Shown here: positions 11,268 to 23,200 of the stretch, in pieces | Numbering within the stretch: the first letter of the stretch is position 1 | Layout of the letters: every line of letters begins with the position of its first letter | From: Mesaphorura yosii | Lineage: Eukaryota > Arthropoda > Collembola > Poduromorpha > Tullbergiidae | Length of the DNA stretch: 64,000 nt | Direction: 5' to 3' | NCBI GenBank assembly: GCA_009869945.1 | Contig: WIXG01000140.1 | Location: 1 to 64,000 of the forward strand | Translations under genes and position numbers: made by a program | Notes under the pieces: generated by a model | Told to the model about the DNA's origin: nothing | Seen by the model: only the letters and a program-made list of their open reading frames with translations | Databases searched by the model: none

Positions 11268-14200
11268 CTGCAAAACACAAATTGACGTCCAAATTAGAAT
11301 TAGACTAGAAGGTTGTTAAACCAGAGTTTGCGATTTGCGTGTGTGCTTGACCGGTCAAGAATTAATTGTATTTTAACGTTAGACTTCACGAATAAAGAGC
11401 AATACGCAATACTTCGCGGTACAAAAATACGATTCCACACTTTGTTTACACTTTGCGAACTCAAACGCGATAATGAAGTGCTTGAAGCGCTGATATGAAT
11501 CGCTTTGCTGCAGGGTGCATGTGTGCTGTGCGGATACCGATGCCTATGGATTTACGACGCATCAATCCTGAGCTGAGCTCCGCTCGTAACTCACCTTCGA
11601 TCTTTGGTTTTAAGATTACATTCATGATTATTCATTATTGAACACTCCTCTTCTGGTTCTAAATTAAAGTCCCGTGCAGAGCAGAGCCAACCTAATTGGA
11701 CAATGAAACGATGAAAGGGAAAATCACTTTTTCCTTTTCGGATAAAACTATCAAGCAGTACTTTGATTGGATTGCACGTTGCAAATTGGATACTAGAACG
11801 GCAAAAATTATGCGTCACTAAATTCAACTCCACTCGACAATTGATTTAACCTTAATGCTTAACCAGGATATGATAAACTGAAACTAAAATCAAAAGTAAA
11901 GGTAAATGCTAAATGCACTTGGGAAGGATGAGTTCACTACTTAATTAAATTAAGCACAAGCACATGGGTCCATCGTCCACGCTAACTTGAACTTGATACT
12001 TGAATTAAACTGCAACTTACTCCAAGAATGAAGCAACGCCACGCTGCAGGTAGGCTGCAGAGGCGAAGAATCGATTCTTTGTCTGAGAACTGGTTATAAG
12101 GCATGGGAGTCAGTCATCACGTTATAAAAACAACAATAAAAAGCGCAATAATGCGCCACCTTAGTCACTGGTCAGGCCTACACATTGTCAGAGGCGCAGA
12201 TCACATCATCGCGTGTGAGAAAAAAGCCCAAGCGCAGTGCTTTGCGTTTGCGTTGGTAATGAATTTGCGACGACACGACTGGTGAATTGTCTTATCACAA
12301 GGAAAAGTCTGAGTATTTGCTGCTGGATGCACAAACAACAATTCAATGTTAGCTCATTGCCAAATAAAGTGCACACGATTATCCAACACTGATTACGATT
12401 GCACGTACCGCACGAGGGTCTTGGGATTGGGCAGTTTGGGGTGCTAATGCTAATGCTGGTGCAGTTGGACCGAGCCCCTGCCTAATAAATTGTATTGGTT
12501 ATTACCTTAAATGACTTGTACTCTAGACGCGCTGTGGCACTTATCCATTGTTAATTGTGATTGCAGCCAGATCACTGCCGACCAGCCATTGTATTGTGAA
12601 CGGCGGATGCATTTTAGTTGCTTGGTTGTAGTCTTAGTTGGTTTGACTAACTTTGGCAGGCTACTTGCAGTACTTGCAGATGATTATTATCGTGGCGTGG
12701 TGGTAATGATAATGACTGTAGTAGTGAACGTGAACTTAACACCAAGACTGTAAGATTTGTTTCCTTTATCCTCGCAACAACTTCAAGAATACATGGCGAG
12801 AATATTTATACATTTTATTTGGGTATGTAAATTGTGAGCGTACTAAGCGTACAACAGAGAACAGACTGCTGCAGCAGCAGTGGAAGGCAGGCAACCCAGC
12901 AAGGTCAGCTCGATCGAGTCTTTCTTCGTCAGAACCACAGCCACGGCTGAAAAACAGTGCTGCTTAGAGCATTTGCTTGGAGTATTTGGAGTTGGAACCC
13001 CGTGCCAGCAGAGACTGTATTCGTAGTTACAAGCAGCTAAGCTAAGCCAACGCACATACGGTACAAGAACAAAGTTGTTCCTGCTGTAGTTCAGTGGGGA
13101 TCGAGCAACACAATTATGTTTATGCTACGCTACTTCGTTCGCTTGGAACGGAGCGCGTGCAGGCAGGCAGCAGGATTCGTCATCAGTGCTTGCTTGTTTG
13201 GTAGGGTTCAGGGTTTATGCTAACTAAACATGGCATGGCATGGAAAAAGACGGCAGGCAGGCAACAGATTGCCTAAGAGAATTCTCATCTTCTTTGTCAG
13301 CCAAGCCAGAACTATGTTGCAAGCATGCAAGCATGCACGGATACAAAAACAGTGTTCTTGGAGCGAGACTGTTTTTTCGAGTTGATTTGTAGCATTAAGT
13401 TTCTATTTCCATATGTAATCTAAGGCCAGGCCAAGTTCTCATTTGCCTTTGCCTTGCCTTGCTATTTCCCTTTTCGCTGTGGGGCTGCGTGCATGCTTCG
13501 AGCGACTGCGACTGAAACGATAAAACGACTAGCCTGGCCTTGCCTCTGCCCATTATTGAGATATTTACACAATTTACTGATTATTAATAAGTAACAAGTC
13601 TCACAAGCACAGGGCACAGGGGGCACAGGCTGCTGAATGGGAATCAACGTTCGTTGAGTTTGGTTGGATTCAGGCTCAGGAGTTCAGCAGCATCCGGTGC
13701 GAAATGCAAAAACACAATCAAGCGCATGTGTTGCACTTTGCATTGAGAAGCCGGAATTTGGTTTTATTGTCTTGTTTCCGATTGCCGCGCGGCTGGCAAT
13801 GGCAATTGGGAATTAGCAAATTTGTGCATTACCTTTACCTTCGTCTTGTCGGAGGCGCGTCCTTCCTTCTCCTTCACCCATTCTCATCGCGAAATGCGAA
13901 ATGCGAAAAATTGCACAGCACAGCACTCGTCAACAACGCGAATCCCCAAAGGTCTCAAAGGTAAAGATGATCGCTCGATGGCTCGCACGGCACAAAGGTT
14001 AAGTGTTATTGTTAGTTGAGATTGAGAAAAATGCAACAATTAATTGTGGTTGTCTGCCTGCGAGCTGCGACCTGCCTTGCAATGAGATTCAAGGCCCACA
14101 ATTCACAATCCACGACCACGACAAGCAAAGCACGTACACGCTCGAGCTCGTTCTTCAATCACAATCACAATTGCAATAAATCCCAAATCCTGTGTGCCTG

Positions 14201-17200
14201 TGTTCTTGGGCTCATTCTGAATACTAAACAGGATCAAGGCAGAATCAGAATGCAGTAAAAAGAACGGAGCTTCTTCAATCGATTCAAGTACAGAAATATT
14301 CAAAAACGTAAAAACACTGTCGCGTTCGCGGCTGGCTTAGTTTAACTGCTCAAATACAAGTGCAAATGACAAACAGAGCTTGAACTTTGACTAACGAAGG
14401 TTGACAGTCGCAGTCACTTATTTGTGGTTGTGGTAATGACAATCCGCAATGCAACCACCGCATCAACCAACTGGACGTAATCTGATGACTGATGACTGCT
14501 GACTGATAAAGTGAGTACGACAACAGCAGCTACCCGATTAACATAAACTATAAACAGAGTCCTCGCCTGCCTACCAGTCGCTTGTCATCGCATTCGCATT
14601 CATTTCATGTTAATGCTTTGCTCTTCCAAAGTTCCGCTATGCTCGTTGCACGCTTGGGCCAATGAACCAATGTAAACAATCAAAATAAAATATGACTGAC
14701 CATCGCATCGCATGAACGATTTCACGTACGCACACGACGGGTGCACCGACGTGGACGTGTAGTTCGGTATCAGTCACAGCCACGAGACGCAATTCGCAAT
14801 TGTCGCGATTCGCTATCATGGAGCGTCAAAACACGCCACGCCGTGCCGTGCCGCACTCAGACTTGACTTAGAACAGAAACATAGCAACAAGCAATAGCGA
14901 ATGCGAATAGGCATAGGATAAGAGAACCAACCATTAGCAGGAGCAGGAACCGAGTTCAATTTGTTTTTGTTTACAAGTCGTTGTTCGTCGTCGTTGTCGT
15001 CAATTCTCATTCTCTTTCGTGTTACTTTTGCAGCGCTGCGCTGGCAAAATCGGAATGCAGAGCTTGCAAATTCAAATCGAGTTGAGACGTCGAGTGGCAG
15101 TGACGTAATGGGCTATCAAGTGGCAGGCAGATGCGGATTAGTCGTAAAAATAAAAATGACCTGCCAGGCTGCGCGTACGAGGACGAGTTGAGCTTAGCAG
15201 GATTAGAAAGCATGGGATGAGACGGGACAGACAAGACAAGACGCTTCTGACTCGTGAGGCCGAGCCGCGTGTCTATGAACTCTGATGGGCAGGCACGCAG
15301 AGTTCAGGCCACGAAAGTGCATTCATTCTGGAGACTCGGAATTCCGAATTCCGAACCTGGAACCGGAGCCGGAAAGAGAAAGCGTCCGCGCAGCGCAGTG
15401 TTAGCGTGCCCGAACGTCGCGTCTCTTCAGGCCAGGCTCAGCGTACGGCGTAACGAAAAACTGCACGCTTGCACAACATCTTCACCGTTTTAGTCGCATT
15501 ATTACGTAACAACAATGAATTTGCTTGCAGAAATTGGCAAATTGTCACCTGTTTAAATTTGAGTTTATCCAGAAGGCGCCTGTGTTTGCGTTTGTGTTTG
15601 AATTGGCGTTTGGCTGTCTTCTCATCCAATCTAAATGCGGATGCTGCAGAATTTCCGAGGTGGGAGGGCGCCGGTCGCCAAACTGATGAGGATGATTCTG
15701 ACGCCGGTGCGCGTGCTGCCCGTATAAATGTCCCGTGTTAAATCGGGCCGTCTGAATCCAATGTGCGTGGGCGTGGGTGCAGGACAAACACACAAACTGA
15801 TGCTGGAGCTGGTTGTAATTGCAGTTGTAATTGTTGACAAAACACAGAGTCATCGGCTGAGAACACAGCGCACAAATTAACACTCGCCGGGGAATCGCTT
15901 GTACGGGCAATGAGTCAGGAGTGTTGATGTTGTTTCGGCTCGGTGGTCCATTTCTGCTCAGTAGTAACACCATTTGCACTTGCACAAGGCGACGACTGCG
16001 ATTCGTTCATTTGCGATTGCGGCTCCGACGGCGTCATGAACACTGGCCCACTTAAGCTTTGTCGTCGTGTTTATGAGTCGATTGTTTGTTTACGATTTAT
16101 GACCGGACTGACGAATGGATGGCTAATTTATCTATCGGCTCCGTATCCAAAAATTATCGCTGCCCGGTCACTGCTTCACTGCTGCTTCGACGCACTGCTC
16201 CTTGGCACTATTTTGCTTTGCTGTGAATCGGGAATCAGGAGGAAAGTCAATAGACTGGCTTGGCTGGCTGCTCCAACGATTGGTTCGGTCTTGTCTCGCT
16301 TTCGCCTTTCGCACAGCCACTGCGTTTCGGTTTCCCGTTTTCGGTTTTCGGGCAGTTGCATGCAAATATGTAGGAACGGCAGCGGCGGTGCACGGAGCAC
16401 AGTGCAGCCCTGCTCAAAGAAAGGGTTTACGAATCGAGTTGGCAACGAGACGAAATCAATGCGAAACTCGACTGTCGACTCCTTCGTCGCTGCTTCAGCG
16501 AACAAGCGGTGAGTGTTTGTGTTTGCATTCGCGTTCGCGTACGCACGAGTAAAGTAAGAAGTGAGACTGAGAACAGTGAAGAGAAGAGGATCGAAGCTAT
16601 TAAGCAGCCAAGTGCCAAGTGTGGATGGCTGAAGTGCGGCTCACTCGTATTGATCGCATTTCGCTACTCACACGCGTACGCGTACTTGCATACAACTGGG
16701 AGTGGCGTGAGTAATGAGTCAAGCCGAAGCCGAAAGCACGAAAACAGTCGTCAGTCAAGTCAAGTAAATAGTCAACTCAAGGCAAGGCATTATAAATAGA
16801 AACACTAACGAGCTAAAAAAAATAAAGATGCATTGAGCAGCATTTTAATCGCAATGCCTGTCGTGGCTGTGGTCATTTTGACGTCACGAACTGCGCTTAA
16901 TGTCCGTTAATCAGCTGCACTTTGACCCGACAAGCTCGAAGCGGGCTTGATAAGGCCAGGCCAGTGGCCAGTGGATTTCTTGAGAATTCCAATGCCAAGC
17001 CAATACAAACACAAACCGCAGAAGAAGAAGCAGAAATGGAATGGAAATGAATAGTTGGCTTTGCCTTTGGCCGTGGTTCAAGAACCTGTGTTGAAATAAT
17101 TCATTCAGAGTCCAGATCGGGATTCAAGATCAAGCTTAGGGCCCTTCTTTGTTTGAATAACGGAAAAGTACAGGCCATTGAACAGTGAATGGCCGGCCGC

Positions 17201-18030
17201 TGGACAGTAAAGTTGAGATTCAAGGTGTTGGAGGGTCTTTGCTTTTACTTTACTTTGTTCATGGTCAAAGGCAATGGCAATGGCAATGGCAAATCCAAAA
17301 GGACAAACGACAAAGGCAAAGGGTCTGTTCGGGCCTCGGCCTTTTCCTTCATAACTGGAAAATGGTAAATGCCCTTGCATGCCCTCTGGAATTTGTAACA
17401 TTGTAGGGAGTCGCAGTCGTACCCGTTAATTTATAATTTATGCCTGGATAATTGCCTCGCCTTGCCTGCCGGTTTACGCAATGCAATTGCCGATTGACGC
17501 GAGGCCGCAAAAAATCAGACAACAGGTTTCTGGTTCTGGTTCTTGCACGTATGTAGCCTCGTGGCAGATGATTAGCATCCTCGTCATCAATTCTCAAGGA
17601 CCTTTCACGATTATGATTATGGCTTTTAACTAAACTCAATTGAATAAACATGGAGATGGAGATGAAGAAACGAAGATCTGCATTCGCAATCGCAACGGCG
17701 CGCGCAAGTCGTAACTCTTCCAGCTTCTGTGCAGCTGATTCTCCGCCGAGGTCATGCCTTATCGAAACCGGCAGTAATGGCATGCCGCTGTCTCTGATTA
17801 TCAGTTGCCAGAATGATTGATGATGGGCAGCAATTCAACATCTTACAAATCTACAAGCTGATCGAAGAGGAAGCTGTGTCTTCATCTTTCATATTTTGAT
17901 GATAAACACAAAGTAAACTGACGTTTAAATCGCATCATTGCATTGCCACTTTTATTGCCTTTCCGTAATCGTGATCCAAGATAGTTAATTTAAAAGGGAA
18001 GTAGCACCAGCCACTAGCGAAGCTGCAGTC
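11268..18030. other. Intergenic stretch without recognisable genes
   Basis: About 6.8 kb in which I see no coding exons, tRNA genes or transposon ends. Open frames are short, mutually overlapping and lack domains. The DNA is full of short reiterated words (gcaatg, cattcgcatt, ggcaggca), e.g. 13252-13262 and 17273-17291 (ggcaat repeated). The part near 11268-12100 probably contains 5' UTR and promoter of gustavus. Confidence 0.5.
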
Positions 18031-19236
18031 TTAGCGTGGGCACATGACGCCCCGACCACCATCCACAGATAATGTCACACCTGCAGAAGCAGAAGAAATG
18101 ATAAGCTGTAACTAATTTGACAAAAGATAAGGACGATGACGAGAAATGTGAACAAACCTGTGAGAAATCCAGCCAACTTATCACTTGCCAAGAATACGAT
18201 TGACTTCGCGACCTCCTCGGGGGTCCCGACACGTTGCAGCGCATGAGTGTTACGTGAATGCTCCAGAAACCTACAGGAGGGCAGCACAATCACATGATTA
18301 ATAGCTGCCAGTTGGGCGGTTAGGCGGTTAGGTGCTCATCGTCTTTTATTTGCAGTTTACTCACTTCTGGTAGGTTTCCTCGTCCATTCCCGCCTCCCGA
18401 TGGCAGTTGGTGACAATCACGCCCGGATTGACCGCGTTCACTCGGACATCGGGCGCCACTTCCAGTGCGAAGCATCTCGTCAGCTGATCTAAGGCAGCCT
18501 TGCTCATGCAGTACGATAACACGCCAGGAAACTAACGCCACGGGACAAATACACGCGGATGAATTAAGTCTACTTAATTAGCTTAAGTTTTACTTTGGCA
18601 GAAGTTCTTACCGATCGCAACCCTGTGACACTCGACACGTTGACGACATTTCCTTTGCTCTTGCGCAAATGCGGAGTCGCAGATTTCAAAGTCAGAAACA
18701 CGGACCGAGTGTTGATGTTCATTTGTCTGTCGTAATCTTCCACGGATAACTGTTCCAAGGAGCCGGCAACAAGAATCCCTGCAGAGTTCACAACCACGTC
18801 CAACTGTCCGAATTTTGCGACCGTTTCGTCAACGACTCTTTGGCAGTCGGCTTCCTTTTCCAAGTCAGCAACTATTTGAAGAATCTGCAACCGAAATCCG
18901 AACTTATCCGATATCCTGCCAATCCGCTGCATCTAATTTCCGTAATTTCGAGGCATTTAACCTCACCTTGGTCGAGTCTCCCAAATTGGCCGCGCATTCT
19001 TGTGCAGTTTTGTCCAGATTTGCTGCGTTGCGTCCGCAAATCGCCAGTCGGCAATGATTTTTGGAGAATTCGATCGCGGTGTGTTTCCCGATTCCACTGC
19101 TGGCACCTGAAAGTGTGCAGTTCCTTTAATCAGTCAATTCACAACCAACTCGGGTTATTCGAGCCTTGTATCCGTCGTTTTCGTTACCTGTGACCAGGAC
19201 CACTTTTCCATCCAAGCCGGTCTCCAGGCTACTCAT
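18031..19236 (-). CDS. Classical short-chain dehydrogenase/reductase
   Basis: NAD(P)-dependent oxidoreductase of the classical SDR family; substrate unknown. Six exons (19188-19236, 18967-19106, 18612-18884, 18365-18531, 18158-18270, 18031-18080) give about 263 residues, a normal length. The Rossmann motif is TGASSGIG (about residues 16-23). Then come NSAG (the NNAG-type structural motif), catalytic Ser in NVSSVTG, YCMSK (the YxxxK catalytic pair) and NAVNPGVIVT. The protein ends DGGRGVMCPR. It resembles the FabG/3-oxoacyl reductase-like SDRs common in nematodes and arthropods. There is no signal peptide or membrane segment, so it is probably cytosolic. The first in-frame ATG gives a short leader (MSSLETGLDGKVVLVTG) typical of the family. 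Confidence 0.9.
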
Positions 19237-19996
19237 TGCGCGGATGCAGAAGTTTGAACTCACTTGGCACAATCTCTGTTATTAAATGATTAAATGTAAG
19301 ACAAACTCCTAGTGGATCAATAAAGCTGGCTATTTTCGATTAGATTAGAAGTCTTACATAACTAGCTGTTGTCTTGCTGCGTTGGCTGTCGTCGACACGT
19401 TACGTAATTAATCGCAACAGTAAACAGTTCCCATCTGTTTCTGTGCTTCTGCTTTGAATCCAAGAATCGTGAAGTCGGAGTTCGAACCCGGCTCGTCGGC
19501 TTCCACAGCTCGGCAAGAGCTTGTCTTTGTTGATCTAGTTGGTCTGACCAAATATTATGCTTCAGCTCCGCTAGGCGCCTGTTGGGTCATGTATTACGTT
19601 CATGTTTGTCGGCCTTGAGAGAGTCTTAAAAGTTCAAGGCTACACACAGTCACTTTCACCTAAACAGGAAAGGGACGCTTTTGCTGGAGTACAGAGATCA
19701 CAATCACAACATCATTCACGTTGTTTTGCTCGCATTGTCCTATGTTCGCTGCGTCTCTCGGCTCTCAGGGCCCTCGCACCTGAGGTACCTGTGCCCTGAC
19801 CTACATAAGATTCGATGATCCCCAGATTCCAGGTTATGTAAAACACACATTACGAAATGCACCTTACCTCCTCCACTGCGAGTGTGGACGCGGACGCGGA
19901 CCTTGAGATGGTTGACGGGTCAGGTAAATTGGGTCAATCTTGTTTGGATGCATTTCGAGATGCATGACGAGGACAACAATGAGTGTGTAGCGTGTC

Positions 19997-20004
19997 TATA
20001 AAAG
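19997..20004 (+). promoter_or_regulatory. TATA box (TATAAAAG) of the repeat-protein gene
   Basis: A consensus TATAAAAG lies 204 bases before the ATG at 20208. Transcription would start near 20028, giving a 5' UTR of about 180 bases. Strong TATA boxes are typical of tissue-specific, highly expressed genes, which suits a secreted structural protein. The divergent dehydrogenase starts at 19236, so the intergenic space is about 970 bp. Confidence 0.55.
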
Positions 20005-20207
20005 GCTGGAGCGCCATGCCAATTTTTTAGTCCAGGCGAGCATCTTGCCCATGAAAGAGCCGTGTCCTCGTCAGTCGCCGTCGTGTCCTTCGCTTAATTG
20101 TTGGTTGACAACTTGTGGTCAATTTCCTGCTCGTGGTTCGAGTCTGGCCTTTCACTTCATAAAGGCTGACACCTCATCTGGAAAATCAAAAAGCTAGTTG
20201 GATCAAA

Positions 20208-23200
20208 ATGGTAAGTGTCAGAATTCAGAACTTAGAAGGCGAATTTGATTAGTTGATGTCAATGCTTTGTGGTGTAACTTTTAGCGTTTTAGCCTTAACT
20301 GACGGTGACAACTTCATAATACCGTTATCACGTCGTAAAAGCTTTTAATGCTACTGTCACAAAAATCGTGCATGCTCCGACAGTCGAAAGGGTTCAATCC
20401 TTTCGTTCAAGGTCGTGATATTGAACTCCATTGAATCCTGCCTGCGCTGCGCCTGCCCTCCATGACTCCACGCGGCTTCGGGTTCATTTAACTGTTTAAC
20501 ACTTTCAACTTTCTCTTTACCTTCGAGTTCCGAGTAATCTAATAATCCCCTTTTCGTGAGTAAAACGTAACCGACCAGACTTGAGTTTTGAGAATTGAGA
20601 CTGACATGAAACGAAATACGAAACGTAATCTCTGTGATGTACTTGTTTGTATACAGATTCGCTGCTCGGGCGTAGCATTTTTGATCCTCCACGTGGTCTG
20701 CTCTTCTACTTTCGCCTGGAGAACCGATTTCATCTCGGCGACGGCGAGTGATCCGTCATTGCCATTATCCGCTATAAAGAATCACGAAAGCTTTGACGAT
20801 TTGACAAGTCTTCTCGGAAGAGAAAGCGGAGAAAGTAGTCAAAATCTAGCTAAGCTGGCTCCGAATGCTCTTCAGCACGCCCACGTCGAAGTCGATGACA
20901 ATGAAATGTCATTCGGAGATGTCATACGTGAGTACACTTTAAATAAAATGTAAAATGAAGTAAAGGTCAATGAATCGAGTTATTTGAAGCGTAATAAAGT
21001 CGGTTTGAGGTCACCGCGAGCGAAACAGTCACTGGAGACTTTGAAAACTCGAAACTATCATTTGTCACAAATTCAGACCGACGACTCTGAGTTCCTTCAC
21101 GGGCGGCCAACATTTGGTTAATTCTCCGTAATTTCATTATTTAACGACCAACTGTTTCATTTTGCAGCGGCAACAGCTTGTTTTCAGTTTTGTTTATGCT
21201 TATGACGTATGGTTTTGCAAAGAACGCGAACTACGAAGTTTAACTTTTACCTTTTACTTTTCCCACAGACGCAGACGCCTCGACCGCTGGGGACGTAGAG
21301 CAATGGCAATGGCACACCAGCTCCAGTCTCAACCAAGACTCGGTCGACTCGGTGGTTGCGGTCGACGACGATGTAGATGCAGCAGAAGAAACTACGCACA
21401 AGGAGAGATCGGTGAACCCAGCAGCACAGGCACAGGCACAAGCACTGGAAAAGGGAACGTCATTAAACTCAAGAACTGACAAACACGTGGTAATTAAGAA
21501 CTTTAATCTCACCGGACCGTTTCGAAGCACTGTACTGCACTGCACTTTCATACATTAAGCATTAAGAAGGAAACAAGCCGACCAACTTTTATGGGTTTCT
21601 TGTTCCTGCTTTTCTTCGTTTCCCCAGGCGCCGTGGTCCAGAAATACTGCAGCAAAGTTGGAAGACGAAGACGAAGGAGATGACAAGTCGATGATCTCCA
21701 AAGACAAAGACGGGAATTCCTTGACACTGAACCCGGAAGATTTGCTCCGCCAATTTGAAGACTTGTGGAAGCACAACCGATTTATTAATCCAGGCTCTCT
21801 CCATTCACGATCACGGCAACGGCAACGCCGATCAACAGACACCCTTGAAGTGGAGGTTCCGGGCAAACTGGAAAATGTCGACGGAATTGAACTTGATGCG
21901 GAGGAGCTGAAAGGTTCGCTTGCCCAACAAATACTTTTCGCAATTGTGAAGCAGTACGTTAAGAGAATGCTCGACAACCTGCTTTCTATAAGAGAAAAAT
22001 TCGCATTTCGACTTCTGCGGTTAACTTCTGGAGACGATTTCTTGCGGCTGCCCGATATTCTTCAAGATTTGAGTGTAAGCCCTGAGCGCCCGCTTTTTCT
22101 CTTGGCAGGAGGCGCCAAATCGGCGAAAGAGCAGGTCGTCGAAGCTGCAGCCAGCAGTTTTAGCTCCGAAGGTGAGTTGAAGTTGCTGGTAGCTGCAACT
22201 AATTAATTGCAACTATAAATGATGAGTTGGCTCGCATTCTAAGGACCTGTCACAGTCACAACGCTGAAGAGAAGAGTGACGACAATTTCAGGCGTGAACA
22301 GCAACGGACGTCAGCAGGAACCAAATAAATCGCAATTGGCTGGCGGTGAAATTTCGTTGTTTAGCACCATCACAAAGCCCCAACCCCCCATCAAAGAAGG
22401 AAGTTCACAGCTGCCTGAATTCCATACCGTTCCAAATCCGCTTATTATCTCGTACTTAGAAAAGGAGCCAGGTAAGGCGCCAAATTATTCCTTTATCTAC
22501 ATACACTCACTGTACTGCCCAGCTACCCAGTGAGTACGTTCCTCAGTTTCTGAAGCCCCTTGCTGCGACTTTCTCCTCCAGATTCCCAACCCGCATTCCG
22601 GGCAGCAGCGATAGAAGGAGTGGACTCAGATTCCGCCCACGAAGCACGAGAAATCAAGGTTAACGTTAAGCAGAATCAGAACGTGGATGCTTCGACGAGT
22701 GGGGCTGCTGGAGCGAACGTAAACGTGGAGCAGAGTCAGAATGCAGCAGTTAATGTCGGATCGGGAGTGGATGGCCTTCCAGTTGGCTACGGGGCAGGGG
22801 CGGCTCCGTCGATGGATGTGAACGTGAACCAGGATCAGAATGCGAACGTGAACAATGTTGGTGGAGGCGACGGTGGAATTCCGATCCCGCTCATGAGCTC
22901 AGGCGGAGTCAGTGTCAACGTGCACCAGTCACAAAATGCCATGGTCAATGCCAACAGTGAACTCGGAATCGGTTCAGGACTCGGTTATCTTGATTCTGGA
23001 TATCAGCCTGGCTCGGTGGACGTGAACGTGGATCAGAATCAGAACGCGGACGTTAATGTTCTTGGCGGCGGTGGTGGCATCAACATGATTCCACTTGGTG
23101 GCAACGTGGGCGTCGGCGTCGACGTGGATATCGACCAGGCACAGAACGCTATGATTAACACTGCCTATGCTGGCACTGGCCCGGAGTTCCTTGGCCATCA

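Noticed and set aside
16202-16552. Overlapping open frames on both strands at 15.9-16.6 kb
   Set aside because: Mutually antisense, Cys/Arg/Ser-rich translations without splice signals or domains; typical noise from CG-containing simple words.
19470-19505. gttcgaacccggctc resembling a tRNA T-arm
   Set aside because: The flanking bases do not form a T-stem, and no D-arm, anticodon arm or acceptor stem can be folded around it.
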